Part shown: positions 20,856 to 32,975 of the stretch, in pieces
How the letters are laid out: every line of letters starts with the position of its first letter
Position numbering within the stretch: position 1 is the first letter of the stretch
The notes under the pieces: generated by a model
Told to the model about the DNA's origin: nothing
The model's input: the letters and a program-made list of their open reading frames with translations, nothing else
The model's database searches: none
NCBI RefSeq assembly: GCF_016808335.1
Contig: NC_053146.1
Coordinates: 41,598,470 to 41,662,469, forward strand
Origin: Panicum virgatum
Lineage: Eukaryota > Streptophyta > Magnoliopsida > Poales > Poaceae
Direction of reading: 5' to 3'
DNA length: 64,000 nt
Position numbers and translations under genes: made by a program

Positions 20856-22186
20856 ATATTTCCGATTGTCGATCGCCCAACACCCAAGCTTTCCGCTCGG
20901 CGGCTGCGGCGACGCTCGACTCCCGAAGGCAAGACCGACATTCTTTTTAAAAAAAAGGCAAGACCTTCCCCACCTCATCTCCTGTCGTGTACTAACAATC
21001 GTGCCTCGCGGAGACAGGTGGCCGCGGTGTCGACTCGCTGACGCTGATCGCAAGACACGAGTCGTGAGATGACCACGGATCACGAGCACTTCTAGATCAC
21101 CACGACACTTGTCAGCCTAGATAGATGCTGATACCACTAGAACCACTAAGATCCATTTTAATATTTTGCATTGGGCCTGGGCCTCCTGTTTGATCAGGAC
21201 GTCCCTGGGACAACCCGGCAGCGCTGTAGCTACAGTGTTATGTGAGAGTGCCGAACAGGCCGAATCTCGAACGCCAATCTAGCCCAAACGGCCTAACGTG
21301 AGTCCGTGGTACGAGTGCATGACTTGTACTTTTATATATATTTCAAATTTATCATGTTTCTAGAGTTGACATATAAAAAGTCATTCGTGTAAAATGAAAC
21401 TGTATAGATTTTCAGATAAAAATTTTGTTTCTAAGCTGTTGTTTTGCCGTTCCGGATTTCTAATCTGTGTAGTTCTTAAATTGTATAGGAAGTGTACTCC
21501 CAGTTTTGCTTGCAGTTTTTAAATTATTACTCACAGAAAGTTTTGTAAGCTGCTCTACTACTCACTACTACTTTTTCCGTATGTAAAAAGAATAAAATTA
21601 TAAAATCCGATCAAGCTAGTTTGAATTTGATCAAATTTATAATAAATATAGTATGAGTTTTACATCTTCAAATAAATTTATTATAAAATATATTTATAAC
21701 TGATGTAGTTGTACTTATTTTATGTCATGAACGATGTTACTTTTATATTATTTTAGTTAAATTTTAAACTGTATGGTTTATTGAAAAGTGAGAAATGCGT
21801 CTTTTTATGGAGAAATGCGCGCAGATCTTATCTCGCGCAGTCCCATCCCATGTCCCATCGAGATCCTCCTCCCATTTCTTGCGTTGTTTGCCGCCCCCAC
21901 AGAAAAAGGCGCCAGTTCGTCCGCTTCCGTTGCTTGTTCTCACTTCTCAGCACCGTGAGGTCGACCTCCCCGTTCCCTCCTCCACTTCCAAATCTCACCT
22001 CCATCCAGCTCATAGTCGCTCGCGTTGACTCGCCTCTACCTCCAATCAGCGGCTGCTTGGATCGGCTTAGGGACGCCGGCGGGCCGTGCCGGCGCCGAAT
22101 CTCGCGCCCATTTCGCGTTCCTGTTGGTTGCCGGAGTGGTTTGGATCCGAGGACTGGTCTCGAATTCTTGGATCTCCTCCCCCTCG
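20856..22186. other. Intergenic and LAG1 upstream region
   Basis: Mostly AT-rich without genes. From about 21830 the sequence becomes CT-rich and GC-rich, which would fit the promoter and 5' untranslated region of the LAG1-like gene starting at 22187. No TATA box could be assigned with confidence. Confidence 0.5.
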
Positions 22187-24663
22187 ATGGCGGCGCTCGT
22201 GGAGCTGTTCCTGGGCTCCACGTCGGCGCCGGTGGACTGGGAGGCGGAGGCCTACCCGACCTATGGGGACTTCGCCGTGCTCCCCTTGCTCGTCGCCTTC
22301 TTCCCCGCCGTCCGGTTCCTCCTCGACCGACTCGTCTTCGAGGTAATCAGCTGCTTGGTGCAGGTTTCTTGGATCCGAAATGCCCGTGCTAAGTTACGCC
22401 ATTTCAATGTCCCGGGTCGTGGTCCGAAATGGAACGGCGTTCGATTTCGTTTCGATTGGTAGTCTGGCGATTCTGGAGCTGGTCATTGTTCAGTCGGATT
22501 CAACCAGATCATAAAAGCAGTTTCCTTTTGCATTCATTTTCTGCAATCGTGTAGGTCTTGACATTTTTTAGATAAAGGAAGAATCCCGGCCTTGAAAGGT
22601 CTTGACATGCAACAACCATCATACCAAATTCTCGATGAATGAATTAGTACGTAGAAACTGTAAACTACATCATGGTCCATCTTTTGATATAGTTGGTGCT
22701 GTGTGTTTGGGAAAGGTTTGCGTACAACGTTTTAGTCCTGTTCTACTTGCCTTTGTTTGGTTGGTTGTAACGAGGCCTGTTTTTAGATGCCATTTACATC
22801 TTCTTTTCCTTAAGGTTACACGCCTAAGCACTTTAGAGAAAAAAAATGTCTAAGCCATCTTTATTCTGTTAGTCTAGAGTCTACACATCATGTTTGTACT
22901 TTTTTAGAAACTTTTTGGTTACTGGTTATAGCTAACCAAATGCAGGGTGACTAAAGTAGTTGGCTTGCAAGTGGCAATGGATCTATTGTCTGGTGTTAAA
23001 TGTTAGTATACAATGTAATTTACACAAAAAAAAAGAAAATAAAACAGAAAGGAACAGTAGAACGATCTTTGACTTATCAGAATGATAGTTACCATAAAAC
23101 AATCTTTGACTAGTTTTGCATGCCAAAGACTTCACAGCAAACGGATTTTGTTATACAGGGTATCTAAGCATCCCCTTAATTTTACATTATTTACTGCAAA
23201 ATCAATGTTATTGTCGTGGTAAATAAGAACAAAACCGAATTAATTTCTGCCCTTATGTACTTGTCTTGTTTGTTGTCATACATGTGTCACATTTATTGCG
23301 ATATCAGATTGCAACCATACAATCTGAGCAAAATGATTTCAAATTAGGTAGATGCAATCATGACTACATGGTGGTGTGCAATACCTGTGTTATGCCAGTA
23401 TTTCCTTGCATGAAGATTTCTTAGTCCTTCTCATAATATCTGCAGATATTAGCACGAAGACTTATATTTGGAAAGGGATATGACAAGCTTTCTGAAACAG
23501 ATGATAGTCGAAAGAAAATCAATAAATTTAAGGAATCAGCGTGGAAGTTTATTTATTTTCTTTCTGGAGAGGTGCTTTCGTTATCTGTAACATACAATGA
23601 GCCATGGTTTAAGAACACCAGATACTTTTGGGTAGGGCCTGGTGATCAGATCTGGCCTGATCAAAAGATGAAGTAAGTAGAAAACAGGCCTTTTCTTCCT
23701 CTGTCCAATTTTGTTTTTGCCCAACAAGATCCATGCTTCAACATTGAATTTTCCCTCTTCCAGATTGAAGCTCAAAGCTGTCTACATGTATGCTGCTGGA
23801 TTTTACACATATTCAATCTTTGCTCTTCTGTTCTGGGAAACAAGACGTTCAGATTTTGGAGTTTCAATGTCTCACCATGTAGCAACTGTTGTTCTGATTG
23901 TTCTATCCTATATTTTCAGGTATGTTTCTAGAAGTTTTCATAGGGGTGTGTGACTGCCATTCTGTTACAAACTGACGCCAGCATCATGACCTATGTGTTG
24001 TTATTGTGCCTATTAAACAGATTTGCTCGTGTCGGCTCTGTTGTTTTAGCCCTTCATGATGCAAGCGATATATTCCTGGAGATTGGGAAGATGGCCAAGT
24101 ACAGTAGCTGCGAGTGGCTAGCTGTTGTGGCATTTCTTCTTTTTGTTGCATCGTGGATACTTCTTCGCCTCATTATTTTCCCTTTTTGGATTCTAAGAAG
24201 CACAAGGTAAACAACAACTCAGCTTTTAGGTTCTCTGGCATGTAGTGCTACATCTGTCGTTCATCAGTGTACTTTAAAGAAGCATTAATCCACAAAAATC
24301 GCTGTAGCATATTTTGTTTATTAATGGTCTGATCTCATATCTGTTTTCCCAGCTATGAAGTCCTGCTGACCCTGGACAAGAATAAGCATCGATTTTACGG
24401 CCCCATATACTACTATGTTTTCAATTGTCTTCTGTTCTCACTCCTAGTTCTTCACATATATTGGTGGATACTAATATGGCGGATGCTAGTTAAACAAATT
24501 CAATCAAAAGGACGTGTTGGTGATGATGTTCGATCCGGTCAGTGATCTTTCTCTCCTTTTCCTTCACGGTTAGATCTCTCTTCGGCAGCATCTTCTTATC
24601 GATTTACTAAAAAGAACTTAATCTTGCACAGATTCTGAAGGCGAAGATGAGCATGAAGATTAA
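22187..24663 (+). CDS. LAG1-like ceramide synthase (ASC1/LOH type)
   Basis: Six exons give a 313-residue protein: 22187-22342, 23446-23672, 23764-23919, 24021-24206, 24353-24537 and 24632-24663. All junctions are GT-AG and the phases join. It is a TLC-domain membrane protein of the LAG1/LASS family, which acylates sphingoid bases to make ceramide at the ER. The Lag motif is complete: [18 protein letters not shown], then [20 protein letters not shown], with the conserved paired His and the HDxxD. About six hydrophobic segments are visible (residues about 28-48, 85-100, 135-155, 165-180, 220-245, 265-290). The C-terminus is acidic ([10 protein letters not shown]). An earlier in-frame start is unlikely because MAAL sits just before the first membrane segment at the usual family position. 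Two truncated copies exist at 44163-45080 and 58380-58886. In plants these proteins also confer resistance to AAL toxin-like sphinganine analogues. Confidence 0.93.
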
Positions 24664-25609
24664 CTTTTTAGGTTGAATGCTTAACTGAAGAACTATGTCT
24701 GGTGTTCCCTGCTGCATGGCACACCATCTGAAAGCCGTTTTCCCCCCTTTTACAGAAGACATGCAGATATTAGATCTCATTAGACAATCATTCTTTCAGC
24801 ATCAAAGATGGAAACCTTCGTCTGTGAATTTCCACTGAAACCACCTGCACACTCATGTCCTTGTATGAAAGAAAAGTGCTTTGTGTTTTTCAGTCGATCG
24901 ATCAGCATTTGTAAAAGATACAGAATAATCTCCTGTTCATTCATTTTGTAACTATACAGTTGATTTTGATTTCAAATCATGTAATTTGCTTGTGATGGAG
25001 GTACTGGGAAGAACTTGCCAAGAAGAATGTAAGTATGTCACGCTATTCACTCTTGTTTCTGCACTATTCTGTTTTGCTGCCACAATTGTCCACACAAATA
25101 TATTATTATTCCTTGCTCCACACTTTTCTTATTTAGACCAAGTTTATAAAAATGCACTAACATCTACAACAACAAATTAGTTTTATTAAACCAGCAAAAA
25201 AAAATATTTTCACATGGTGCATTTATTTTGTATTGTAAAGATCAATATTATTATTTTATAAACTAGATCATTTTGATTTAGGACAAAGCAAAAATGTCAC
25301 ACGTATGGCAACAAAGCGTTTAATTATTTTTTCTCTAAAAAAACTAGAGAACCTGACATATTTGTCCATAGTCATAGGCTTTTGGTGCTATTACATATAT
25401 CATATAGCAACTTTTGATGTTAAACTGACATTACATGATAACTGAGTAAAACATAAACATTATATCGATGTCGATAACAATATGAAAGTTCTACAAGGAA
25501 TCAATATTGCGCATATCCAAGAATCCAATAATGTCAAGCATTGACCCATTTTCTTACACCATATTCATTTCATGTAACAAAGAAATAAGACAAATGGAGA
25601 CTACAAGCT
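24664..25609. other. Intergenic between LAG1 and kinase remnant
   Basis: The LAG1 3' untranslated region runs to perhaps 24970. The rest is the spacer between two convergent genes. It is closely repeated at 44580-45576, and its distal part also at 35940-36400 and 58900-59155. Confidence 0.6.
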
Positions 25610-25832
25610 TTAGGACAAGTATTTTGTGAAGAGCTTGTCAACGTGAAGTACATCACCAATGTGATGGCTCATTGCAGGTTGAGGCTGAAGCATCCTGATA
25701 ACAAACTGGCCACGTTCATTAGGATAAGGAGGGTTAGGTCCTGCTAGCCACTTCAACTGCCCATTGACAATGGCAAGTTGCAGACTTCGTTTCAGATTCA
25801 CCAAGAGCATCCTCGAATAGTGAAACATTAAA
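25610..25832 (-). pseudogene. STK16-like kinase, last-exon remnant 1
   Basis: This matches the sixth exon of the complete kinases at 45577 and 59156 (LQLAIVNGQLKW, AGPNPPYP, MLQPQPAM). It differs by several substitutions (RPHIGDVVLHV became SHHIGDVLHV, a codon lost) and lacks the normal acceptor context. The upstream exons are absent: homology to the kinase breaks off inside intron 5 near 26205, where the eL13 promoter begins. No function is expected. Confidence 0.85.
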
Positions 25833-26249
25833 ACAAAGAGTCAATGTTATATCAGCCATTTATCAAGCGCTTAAAGCTTTATTTCATTTGTGGACATGCT
25901 ATATGAATTATCTGAGTCTGTTTACTGCATAACAAGTTCAGCAAAATGGTCACGTTAACTTAAGCAGAGAATCTAGCTACTGCAAAATGTTAGAAGTGTT
26001 CATTTGCGCACAGAAACATAATTAGACTTAAAAACGTATCTTGTAAAACTTCAACCACACAAAGGGTATCGCAAAGGTACATGATAAATTGTTGTCCAGA
26101 AGTGTTCATTTTCACTTTTTGATCGGATAGTCATTCTTCCAGTACTAAATTGAACATGTTTATTAGTGTTCCTGAAAAAAAATGAAAGCCAAATAGGATG
26201 CTAGGAACCTGAAGAAGTGGCACGAGGAGGAGAAGAGGCCCAGAACCGA

Positions 26250-26470
26250 ACGGGGCCATGGGGGTATCTTCATCATCCAACCGTATATGGGCCTTCCAAA
26301 TATTTTCTTTCTCGTGTCCAAGGAGGCCCGTTAGGCCCACTGTGGCCCATCATTCCTGTGCTAGTCGAGGTTAGATCTCAGCCGTCTACCCAACCCTATA
26401 GCCCAAAACCCTCCCTCCCCCCGCAGTCTCTTCTGCCGTCATCGCGTCTCCTCGCTAGGTACGATCGATC
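26250..26470 (+). promoter_or_regulatory. eL13 copy 1 promoter: site II and telo-box motifs
   Basis: Repeated GGCCCA/TGGGCC motifs (near 26238, 26288, 26325, 26335 and 26344) and an AAACCCT telo-box (26408-26414) precede a CT-rich leader. Site II (TGGGCY) plus telo-box is the typical promoter code of plant ribosomal protein genes, bound by TCP factors and telo-box binding proteins. A leader intron is possible between about 26459 and 26592 (TAG/GTACG to TTGCAG). Confidence 0.7.
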
Positions 26471-26617
26471 GCTCGCTCGCCGCCGCCGCCCTCCTACCCC
26501 TACGTTCTGTGGTGCTGAGAATCAGTGCTCGTGCGGATCTTGCTGCGCCGGCGGCTACTTGTTCTTAGATCGGTTGTTGCGTTGATTTGCAGGTAGGTAG
26601 GAGAGGAATAGGGCGAA

Positions 26618-29600
26618 AAGGTGAAGCACAACAACGTTATCCCCAATGGGCACTTCAAGAAGCACTGGCAGAACTATGTCAAGACATGGTTCAATCGGCC
26701 CGCTCGCAAGCAGAGGCGCCGCATCGGTGAGCTCATCTCTTCTCCCCTCCGTTTTAAACTCCAATTTGTCACGTTTTGAGTCCCCCCCCCCCCTTTGCTG
26801 TCGTGAGAACTGAATCGAAGTCTTATCGGGGTCCCGTGTCATGTATGCAATCTATGCGATCAACTGATGATAAGCTATGCTCTAGATGCAGTTCAGAAGT
26901 AGTGGTCTAGCAATAAATAGTTCGTCTTGTCCTTGTACAATGCAATAGTCTCATTGTAATTGATAGACAATCTGTGCTACCTTTATTTGTTTGCAATTTA
27001 TTACATTTGGTCTTGTATTGGTTGGTAAAGGTACAGTTAAAAGATACAGTTTGGTATGCATATTGACGCACTAGAAATCCTTGAATGTGTAGTTTGTCAT
27101 CTTGAAAACAGTAGCAACCAGTTAGCTGTTCCTTGCCCCTACATAACTAATGCACCCCGCAGCAAGGTGGGTCATAGCTACTTATTTGTGTTTCTATGTT
27201 ATGTCTGTTATGTTAAATAATTAATTAGTTTGTTAGTTCAGGCATATATCTAGCACCAATCATGATGCTGTGAGATTTCTAGTACACTGATTATGTGATT
27301 ATGCGATTTGTAGTACACCGATTTACTTACAACAACAACAACATAGTATTTTTTCTCAAGCAAGTTGGGGTAGGCTAGAGATGAAACTCAAAAGAAATAA
27401 AGATCATGGTTCAGGCACATTGATAGCCAGTCTCCAAGCGCTCCTATCCAAAGCTATCTCTTTAGAGATATTCCAATTCTTAAGATCTCTCTTAACCGAC
27501 TCATCCCAAGTCAGTTTAGGTCTACCTCTACCCCTTTTTACATTATCGACCCGCTCAAGAACCCCACTATGCACCGGCGCCTCAGGAGGCCTCCGTTGGA
27601 CATGTCCAAACCATCTCAGCTGATGTTGGGTAAGTTTCTCCTCAATTGGTGCCACCTCGACCCTATCCCGAATAGCTTCGTTTCGGACTCTATCCCTCTT
27701 TGTGTGCCCGCAAAACCACCGCAACATCCGCATCTCTGCTACACTCAGTTGCTGGACATGTCGAGTTTTTGTAGGCCAACATTCAGCATCGTATAACATC
27801 GCCAGGCGAATTGCTGTCCTATAGAACTTGCCTTTTAGCTTTTGTGGCACCCTTTTGTCACAAAGGATGCTAGAAGCTTGACGCCATTTCAACCAGACAG
27901 CTAAAATTCTATGCTTAACATCTTCATCAATATCGCCATCCTTTTGTAGCACCGATCCTAAATACCGAAAAGTATCCTTCTGGCCCACCACTTGCCCATT
28001 TAGACTAACGTCTCCCCCCTCATGCGTAGTCGCGCTGAAATCACACATCATGTACTCGGTCTTGGTCCTACTAAGTCTAAACCCTTTCGACTCTAACGTG
28101 CGTCTTCACAGCTCTAACTTCCTATTAACCCCTGTCCTACTCTCGTCAACTAGCACCACATCATCAGCAAAGAGCATACACCAAGGGATCTCACCTTGTA
28201 TATCCCTTGTGATCTCATCCAGCACTAAAGCAAATAAATAAGGGCTCAAGTCAGTGGTGTCGCCATCACATGTCCGGACAAACATCGTCGCATCCTTGTA
28301 TATATCCTTGATGAGGGTAATGTACTTAGTTGGGACTTTGTGCTTCTCCAAGGCCCACCACATGACATTTCTCGGTACTTTGTCATATGCCTTCTCGAGG
28401 TCAATAAAGACCATGTGCAAGTCTTTCTTCTGCTCCCTATATCTCTCCATCAATTGTCGTATTAAGAAAATCGCCTCCATGGTTGACCTTCCAGGCATGA
28501 ACCCAAACTGGTTTTGGGTCACACTTGTCACTCTTCTTAGGCGATGCTCGATAACCCTCTCTCAGAGCTTCATCGTATGGCTCATCAGCTTAATCTCACG
28601 GTAATTACAACTTTGAACATCGCCCTTGTTTTTGAAGATAGGTACTAATATATTTCTCCTCCATTTTTCCGACACCTTGTTTGACCGAAAAATGAGGTTA
28701 AAAAGCTTAGTCAACCATACTATTGCTCTGTCACCTAGGCATCTCCACACCTCAATGAGGATACCATCAGGGCCAATCGCTTTACCTCCCTTCATCCTCT
28801 TCAAAGCCTCCCCGATCTCTACTTCCTGAATTCTCCTCACAAAGCGTCTGTTGGTATCGTCAAAAGAGTCATCTAACTCAAGGGTAGGGCCCTTACTGTC
28901 CCCATTAAACAACTTGTCGAAGTACTCTCTCCATCTATCCCTGATCTCCTCATCCTTCACTAGCAGTCGATCTGTCCCATCCTTGATGCATTTGATTTGG
29001 TTGATGTCCCTTATCTTCCGCTCGCGGATCCTAGCCATCCTATAAATGTCCTTCTCCCCTTCTTTCGTGCCTAGCCGATGATACAGGTCATCATACGTCT
29101 TACCCTTTGCTACACTCACAGCTCGCTTTGCAACCCTCTTCGCTAATTTATAGCCCTCGATGTTGGCTGCACTCTTGTCAAGGTAGAGGCGCTTGAAACA
29201 CTCCTCCTTAATAGCCCTTTGCACCTCGTCGTTCCACCACCAGGTGTCTTTCCCCTCCTGTTTGCCTCCCTACTCACGCCAAACACCTCTGAGGCCACCT
29301 TCCGAACACATGTTGCCATCTTTAGCCACATGTCATCTGCATTTTCTCCTTCTTCCCAAGGCCCCTCACCTAGCATCCTCTCCTTAACGCTTGTGCCGCT
29401 TCTCCTCTAAGCTTCCACCACTTTGTTCTCGCAATATTGGCATGTTTGTCCCAGTGGACACGTACCCGAAGACGAAAGTCCGCCACCACAAGCTTGTGTT
29501 GAGGGACAACACACTCCCCAGTACACCGATTTACTTGCTATGCTAATATGCTACCAATGAACGGATCAAATAAAAATTCCCTTGTTTTACTAGATAACTG

Positions 29601-30734
29601 CACCCATGATGCATCTTTACCAGCAGCTTATTATCATGTCTTAATTTTTTGTTTATATTTCTCATACTAACTGACAGCTTTCTATTTCAACCCTGCTATC
29701 TTGTGTACACAGCTCGTCAAAAGAAGGCTGCGAAGATATTCCCACGCCCAACTGCTGGACCTCTTCGCCCCATTGTTCAATGCCAGACTCTGAAGTATAA
29801 CATGAAGTCAAGGGCTGGGAGAGGCTTTACTCTTGAGGAGCTGAAGGTGCTACATTTGTTCATTGTTCTTCCCTCCATCTGAGTTGCTTTTGAGCCATTT
29901 TTCCCTTGAATCTCCTTGTTTGTTTTAATGGTTCTACTTTCAAATAATTTGCTGCTGTTTGTAGACCTTATGCGCAGCATGAGTTATTTTTGTGTCAACT
30001 TCTGTTTTCATGCTTGCTCTCTAAGGTAGATATGTGTTCTTTTGCATGCCAGGTCTGCTAATGTTTGCAAATTTTAGTAGTCATTAGCGTGGAATTATCT
30101 CCTTCCATGTCAGTTTTATTTCAGCTGTGGTGCTACAGGCTTTTTTTCTCAGTTATTATCCTCTCCATCATTTAGTTTATCGCTTATGGGCCACTCTTTT
30201 CATCTGTTACTCTCCTTGTTGCTTAAAGTTATTATGTTGTGATTGCAGGCTGCGGGCATTCCGAAGAAGCTTGCTCCAACCATTGGCATTTCTGTGGATC
30301 ACTGCCGCAAGAACAAATCACTTGAGGGGCTTCAGGCTTATGTCCAGAGGCTGAAGACATACAAGGCCAAGCTGGTTATCTTCCCAAGGCGTGCTCGCAA
30401 GGTCAAGGTATGGCTAGAATCCGTTTCCTGAATGTATCTTCTCTTGAAGACATTGTCCTTACAGCTTATGAGTTATGACATGATCTCTGATCATCTACAT
30501 CCATTGCAGGCTGGTGACTCTACTCCTGAGGAGCTTGCCAGCGCCACCCAGGTACAGGGTGACTACATGCCTATTACTCGTGGTGAGAAGCGCTCGGTTG
30601 AGGTTGTGAAGGTCAGCGATGAGATGAAGTCGTTTGCAGCCTATGGCAAGCTCCGCCTCGAGAGGATGAACAAGAAGCACCTTGGTGCCCGCCAGAAGAA
30701 GGCTGCTGAGGCTGAGAAGGAAGAGAAGAAGTAA
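26618..30734 (+). pseudogene. RPL13: 60S ribosomal protein eL13, copy 1, start codon lost
   Basis: Four exons: 26618-26726, 29713-29846, 30249-30407 and 30510-30734, all GT-AG. They encode a 208-codon eL13 reading frame ([53 protein letters not shown]). The frame is open throughout. The initiator position, ATG in copy 2, is AAG here at 26618-26620, and a TAG at 26609-26611 is in frame just upstream, so no alternative upstream start exists. The next in-frame Met is about codon 64 in exon 2. Relative to the usual plant sequence it also has Cys for Arg (VDHCRKN) and AYVQ for ANVQ. eL13 is an essential large-subunit protein. Without a start codon this copy should not make normal protein. Intron 1 is enlarged to about 3 kb by an RTE LINE. 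A sequencing error at one base would change this verdict. Confidence 0.85.
27329..29519 (-). mobile_element. RTE-type LINE in eL13 copy 1 intron 1
   Basis: On the minus strand the element encodes an RTE-clade reverse transcriptase, with frameshifts. Motifs include NQFGFMPGRSTMEAIFLIRQ, FIDLEKAYDKVPR and the catalytic CMLFADDVVLVDES. The C-terminal part contains MLRWFCGHTKRDRVRNEAI and LRWFGHVQRRPPEAP. The 3' tail is a short TTG repeat (ACAACAACAAC on the plus strand at 27329-27343), typical of plant RTE. A 17-bp perfect target duplication, AGTACACCGATTTACTT, lies at 27312-27328 and 29520-29536. The 5' end is truncated before or within the endonuclease. The element is inactive. Confidence 0.92.
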
Positions 30735-31897
30735 ACCGGACGGGATATTGGATATAGTATCTTCTAGTTAATGCTACAGCCAAGGGCTTGTTCTAAGTTT
30801 TGTTTTGTTCCTGAAAATAGAGACCAGCGGATTGTTTTGCTGTCCTTGTATTGTTTGATACCTGGCACTCATTTGCGTACTCAACTATCTAGTGGTTCAT
30901 CGGATTCCTGCCCTCTTGCGCTTCTGAATTGCTTAACCTGTCATGAAGTTTGCCTCTCTGAAAATTCATTATAGCTGGTGAAGTTTGCCTGCATAAGATT
31001 TGTGATGTTGATTTTGGGATTGCCTTGTTGCCTCAAATCATCATATTCCCAAATCGATGTGCATGTGGATTCATCACTTGTGCCACCCTCATATTCATGC
31101 CCTTCTGGCAGGAAAACTCGATTTATCTTTGGGCTCCCGGTCGGATGACTAGACAAGGAACCTAGTTTTCGGCTGACTTGTTTGAGTTCAAACATTTAGT
31201 AGTAATTTATGCACAAATCCTGATCATGATTGACAAACTAACTAGTATTTGTGTAGAAGCTGTAGCCAGTAATTTCTGCTGCTGGGACTCGTACTAGTAG
31301 GTCCATGTTCGTCCGTCACTGGCTTGGTTATTATTTATTACTACATATAAGCAGCAGAAAACGTTTTTGACGCCCGTCGTCCTGGCATCAGCATGCTCAC
31401 GCGCACCAGAGGACTCACATTCACTGAACTGATATGGCAATATGAGCACTGCAAATTTGAGGAAGAAGAATGAGGGAAGGAGAGGTTGGAGGAAGAAGAG
31501 GAGGAGAGCCCCTCCCTCCTCGACTCAATCCTGCCTCCGCCACGGCATTCACTGAACTGACATGGCAATACGAGCACTGCAAGGAACTGCCTCTTGATCT
31601 CTCTGACTAGGAACTGTTTATTAAATCGCAATGTTTTTCTTTTCGAAAGCAAGTTAAATCGTAATGTTACATGGCAATACATCGTGGTAATGCGTGAGCT
31701 CTACTGACTCACCTATTGTCAGAGCATCTCTAAGAGTACCTAATATATTCAATCCTAATAATTCCGGATTGGAAGTTCTCTAAAAAGTTTTAGGCACAGA
31801 ACATACTACCTTCTCCAACAGCAGCTCTATATTTGGTTCCAAAAATTTTGAAACATGCCACCTCATTTATCGCAGGTGGGTCATCCTAAACTCGATT
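30735..31897. other. eL13 copy 1 3' flank
   Basis: 3' untranslated region followed by intergenic sequence that is colinear with 40785-41812. From about 31722 (GAGCATCTCTAAGAGT) the left part of a MITE-like element is present, shared with block B. A 35-bp segment is directly repeated at 31419-31453 and 31547-31581. Confidence 0.6.
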
Positions 31898-32975
31898 TTT
31901 TTAAGGAACAGGAGGAGTAATCCCCTACTAATTATATAAACTAAAAGAAGAAAAAAAAATTACGTCACATATTCCACCAATCGAATTTACCCTACCTCTC
32001 GGAAGATCGGGTCTAGTCTATATCAAGTGGTAACAGGATTTCAGATTGTCCGTGAGGTATTATCGTATTTTTTTCCCTCTTTAGATTAGTTTTGTTTCAG
32101 ACCTAAAGTCCACAAAAATCCCTCATCGTCCTTCTCAGATCGCTCCCACATCGTGTTGCCGTGTCTGGTCGAGTCTTGTTTAGTTTGAGTCGTGTTCAGT
32201 CCGTGTGTTGGCAGATCACCCCATCGTGTTGCTGTAGGAACCCTTTAATTCCTATTTAGATTTTTGTGTTCAAGTCCCAAGGTGCTTTTCCTGTGCACAC
32301 GCATACCTCATTATATTTTCAGATCAGTTTGCTAGTTGTCACAGGAAGCCTCGCCTGATCAGTTTGGTGCGTGTCTTTTTGAGCCAAGTGTTTTGGTTGC
32401 CGCGCAGCTATACCTTCCTTTGTGGATTTTTTTTTTGAGTTGGCTAAAGAAAAAAAAGAGATACAGGAAAAAGGCAAACGGTGCAAATAAAAGAAAATAA
32501 AGAAAAGCCGCACCTAGAAAAGAAAGACATCAAAAAGAAAGAGAAAGAGAAGGAAAGAAGCAAACGGAAAAGGAAAAGAAGAGAGAATTTCAGAAGTGCT
32601 TGCATCCTTTTGGGTCCTTGTGCCGAGTGTATAGTTGTTTGCTTGAACTAGGTCAAAGACGAGATTAGGCCGGCAAAATAGACTAGCTTGGGACTACTTT
32701 TCAGTCTTGCAATTCTGATTTGAATTATTGATATTCCTTGCTACCATATTATGCCTACCCAAAGCTCCACATACATACTTCTGTCAGCACAGGTTCACCT
32801 TGCAACTGTTACACCCAAGCTTGACAATTGATTGTGCCATCTGTTGGCTTTGGTAAGAACACTTGCAAGATGGTGATAAGCCGCTTGAGATATTGCATTC
32901 CAGTTTCACCACTACCTAGTAGTTGTTAGTTGACAGGGATAATACTTTTGTGTTGTCTGTTGCTATCTTCTAACA

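Larger units (their letters stand above)
25139..31897. repeat. Segmental duplication block A (kinase 3' end plus eL13)
   Basis: This block is colinear with 35940-41812. It starts at CAAGTTTATAAAAATGCACT and ends near GGTCATCCTAAACTCGA. Shared content is a kinase last-exon remnant, the eL13 promoter, all four eL13 exons with introns, and about 1.1 kb of 3' flank. Differences are an RTE LINE in eL13 intron 1 of block A, a GC-rich insertion at about 36964-38436 in block B, and a small duplication at 31419-31581 in A. Confidence 0.9.

Noticed and set aside
28050..28829. Plus-strand frames across the RTE LINE
   Set aside because: Antisense shadows of the reverse transcriptase, whose conserved motifs are on the minus strand.
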